Made by a program: the position numbers and the translations under genes. A stretch of 64,000 nucleotides of DNA. Origin: a bacterium. GTDB lineage: Bacteria > Actinomycetota > Acidimicrobiia > Spongiisociales > Spongiisociaceae. Numbering within the stretch: position 1 is the stretch's first letter; each line of letters begins with the position of its first letter. The notes beneath the pieces are model-generated. The model searched no databases. It was not told the origin of the DNA and saw only the letters and a list, made by a program, of their open reading frames with translations. The DNA lies in assembly GCA_026710435.1 (NCBI GenBank), contig JAPOQZ010000013.1, positions 1-64,000 of the forward strand, read 5' to 3'. Of this stretch, positions 63,472 through 64,000 are shown piece after piece.

Positions 63472-64000
63472 TCAATCGGAGAGTTCGGATCCCAGCGCCT
63501 GAGCGAGGCGCTCGAATTCCTCGACCCGGTTGTACTGCTGTGCCGATACCCGCAGGACCCTGTAGGGAGGTCCCGGCCAGCTGAACACCATCGCCTCTAT
63601 AGCCCAGCGGGTCCTCAGGTCGGCCATCAGAGGATCGAAGATGTTCTCCGCCGATCCGCTCGATGGCGGAAGGGGCACCGAAGCGATCGCTCCGATCATC
63701 TCGTCGGGGGCGGGCGGGTCGATCCGGAGTACGTCGACCAGCAGGTCCCTGGCCTGGAGACAGAGACTGCGATTGGTGCGTCTGACCCCTTCCCAGCCGT
63801 CCGGCTGGAGCGCTCCGACCGCATCGAGCGCGTCGGGGACGGTCAACCATGCGGTGGGATCGTCGGTTCCGATCCAGTCGAACTGCGTATGGATGTGTCC
63901 CCCCGTGGAAGGCCATCCGCCGTTGTAACCATGGCTGATCACGGCCGGGTAGATCTTCTGCCGGCGGTCCTCCCGCACGTACAGGAACCCGGCACCCTTC
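63472..64000 (-). CDS. Class V aminotransferase (isopenicillin N epimerase-like), partial
   Basis: Only the C-terminal part is in the window; the gene runs off the right edge on the minus strand. KGAGFLYVREDRRQKIYP is the stretch just past the PLP-lysine region in class V enzymes, and HTQFDWIGTDDPTAWLTVPDALD is the second conserved block. The family includes isopenicillin-N epimerase-like and cysteine desulfurase-like enzymes. The stop is at 63472. It is separate in sequence from the class V enzyme at 35939. Confidence 0.82.
   Translation of the reverse strand, partial: KGAGFLYVREDRRQKIYPAVISHGYNGGWPSTGGHIHTQFDWIGTDDPTAWLTVPDALDAVGALQPDGWEGVRRTNRSLCLQARDLLVDVLRIDPPAPDEMIGAIASVPLPPSSGSAENIFDPLMADLRTRWAIEAMVFSWPGPPYRVLRVSAQQYNRVEEFERLAQALGSELSD

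Overview
The window is about 64 kb of high-GC bacterial chromosome. WhiB, DUF3107, mycothione reductase, a mycothiol-conjugate amidase (Mca)-like deacetylase, Ku, a PspC-domain histidine kinase and an F420-type LLM oxidoreductase point to Actinomycetota. A deep, uncultured-type lineage such as Acidimicrobiia is my best guess, but it is an inference.

Layout. 1-1834: an IS1182-type insertion sequence. 1947-5099: LysM membrane protein, WhiB regulator, DUF3107 protein, Ku and tRNA-Arg(CCG), separated by short mobile repeats. 5444-9430: lysA-hom-thrC, translationally coupled, making lysine and threonine from the aspartate pathway. 9979-17534: rho, rpmE2 (L31 type B), DUF1385, prfA, a small unknown gene, prmC, tsaC-like and glyA. 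17608-24806: the complete F-type ATP synthase operon with two AtpI-like leader genes. 24919-38283: accessory metabolism, with cytochrome P450, amidohydrolase, phosphotriesterase-like, GSA-type aminotransferase, an AT-rich probably transferred gene, mycothione reductase, an AbiE-like toxin pair, a dead D-aminoacylase, a TPP enzyme, a class V aminotransferase and an SDR. 38300-42136: a LiaFSR-like envelope-stress locus. 42133-48216: a five-gene oligopeptide/dipeptide ABC transporter. 48710-58161: a second accessory cluster carrying paralogues of the first one. 58199-64000: AAC(2')-type acetyltransferase, Tad pilus minor proteins, moaA, Mca-like deacetylase, EamA transporter and a partial class V aminotransferase.

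The most distinctive signal is a family of ~100-bp palindromic elements, five full copies plus one solo end. They have 17-bp terminal inverted repeats and TA or CTAG-like target duplications. The copy at 52978-53084 interrupts a FAD oxidoreductase gene, and removing the element plus one target copy restores the reading frame exactly. The element ends resemble those of the IS1182-type element at the start of the window. Other copies provide a stop codon (DUF3107) and possible -35 hexamers (ku and the tRNA-Arg leader).

Other signals are two TTGTGA-N6-TCACAA sites (CRP/FNR type), one inside the atp promoter and one upstream of whiB; several TANNNT-N6/8-ATG leaderless promoters; an apparent one-base frameshift at the start of lysA; and duplicated amidohydrolase/phosphotriesterase modules with an aminotransferase relic. 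All calls come from reading motifs and gene order; no database search was possible.
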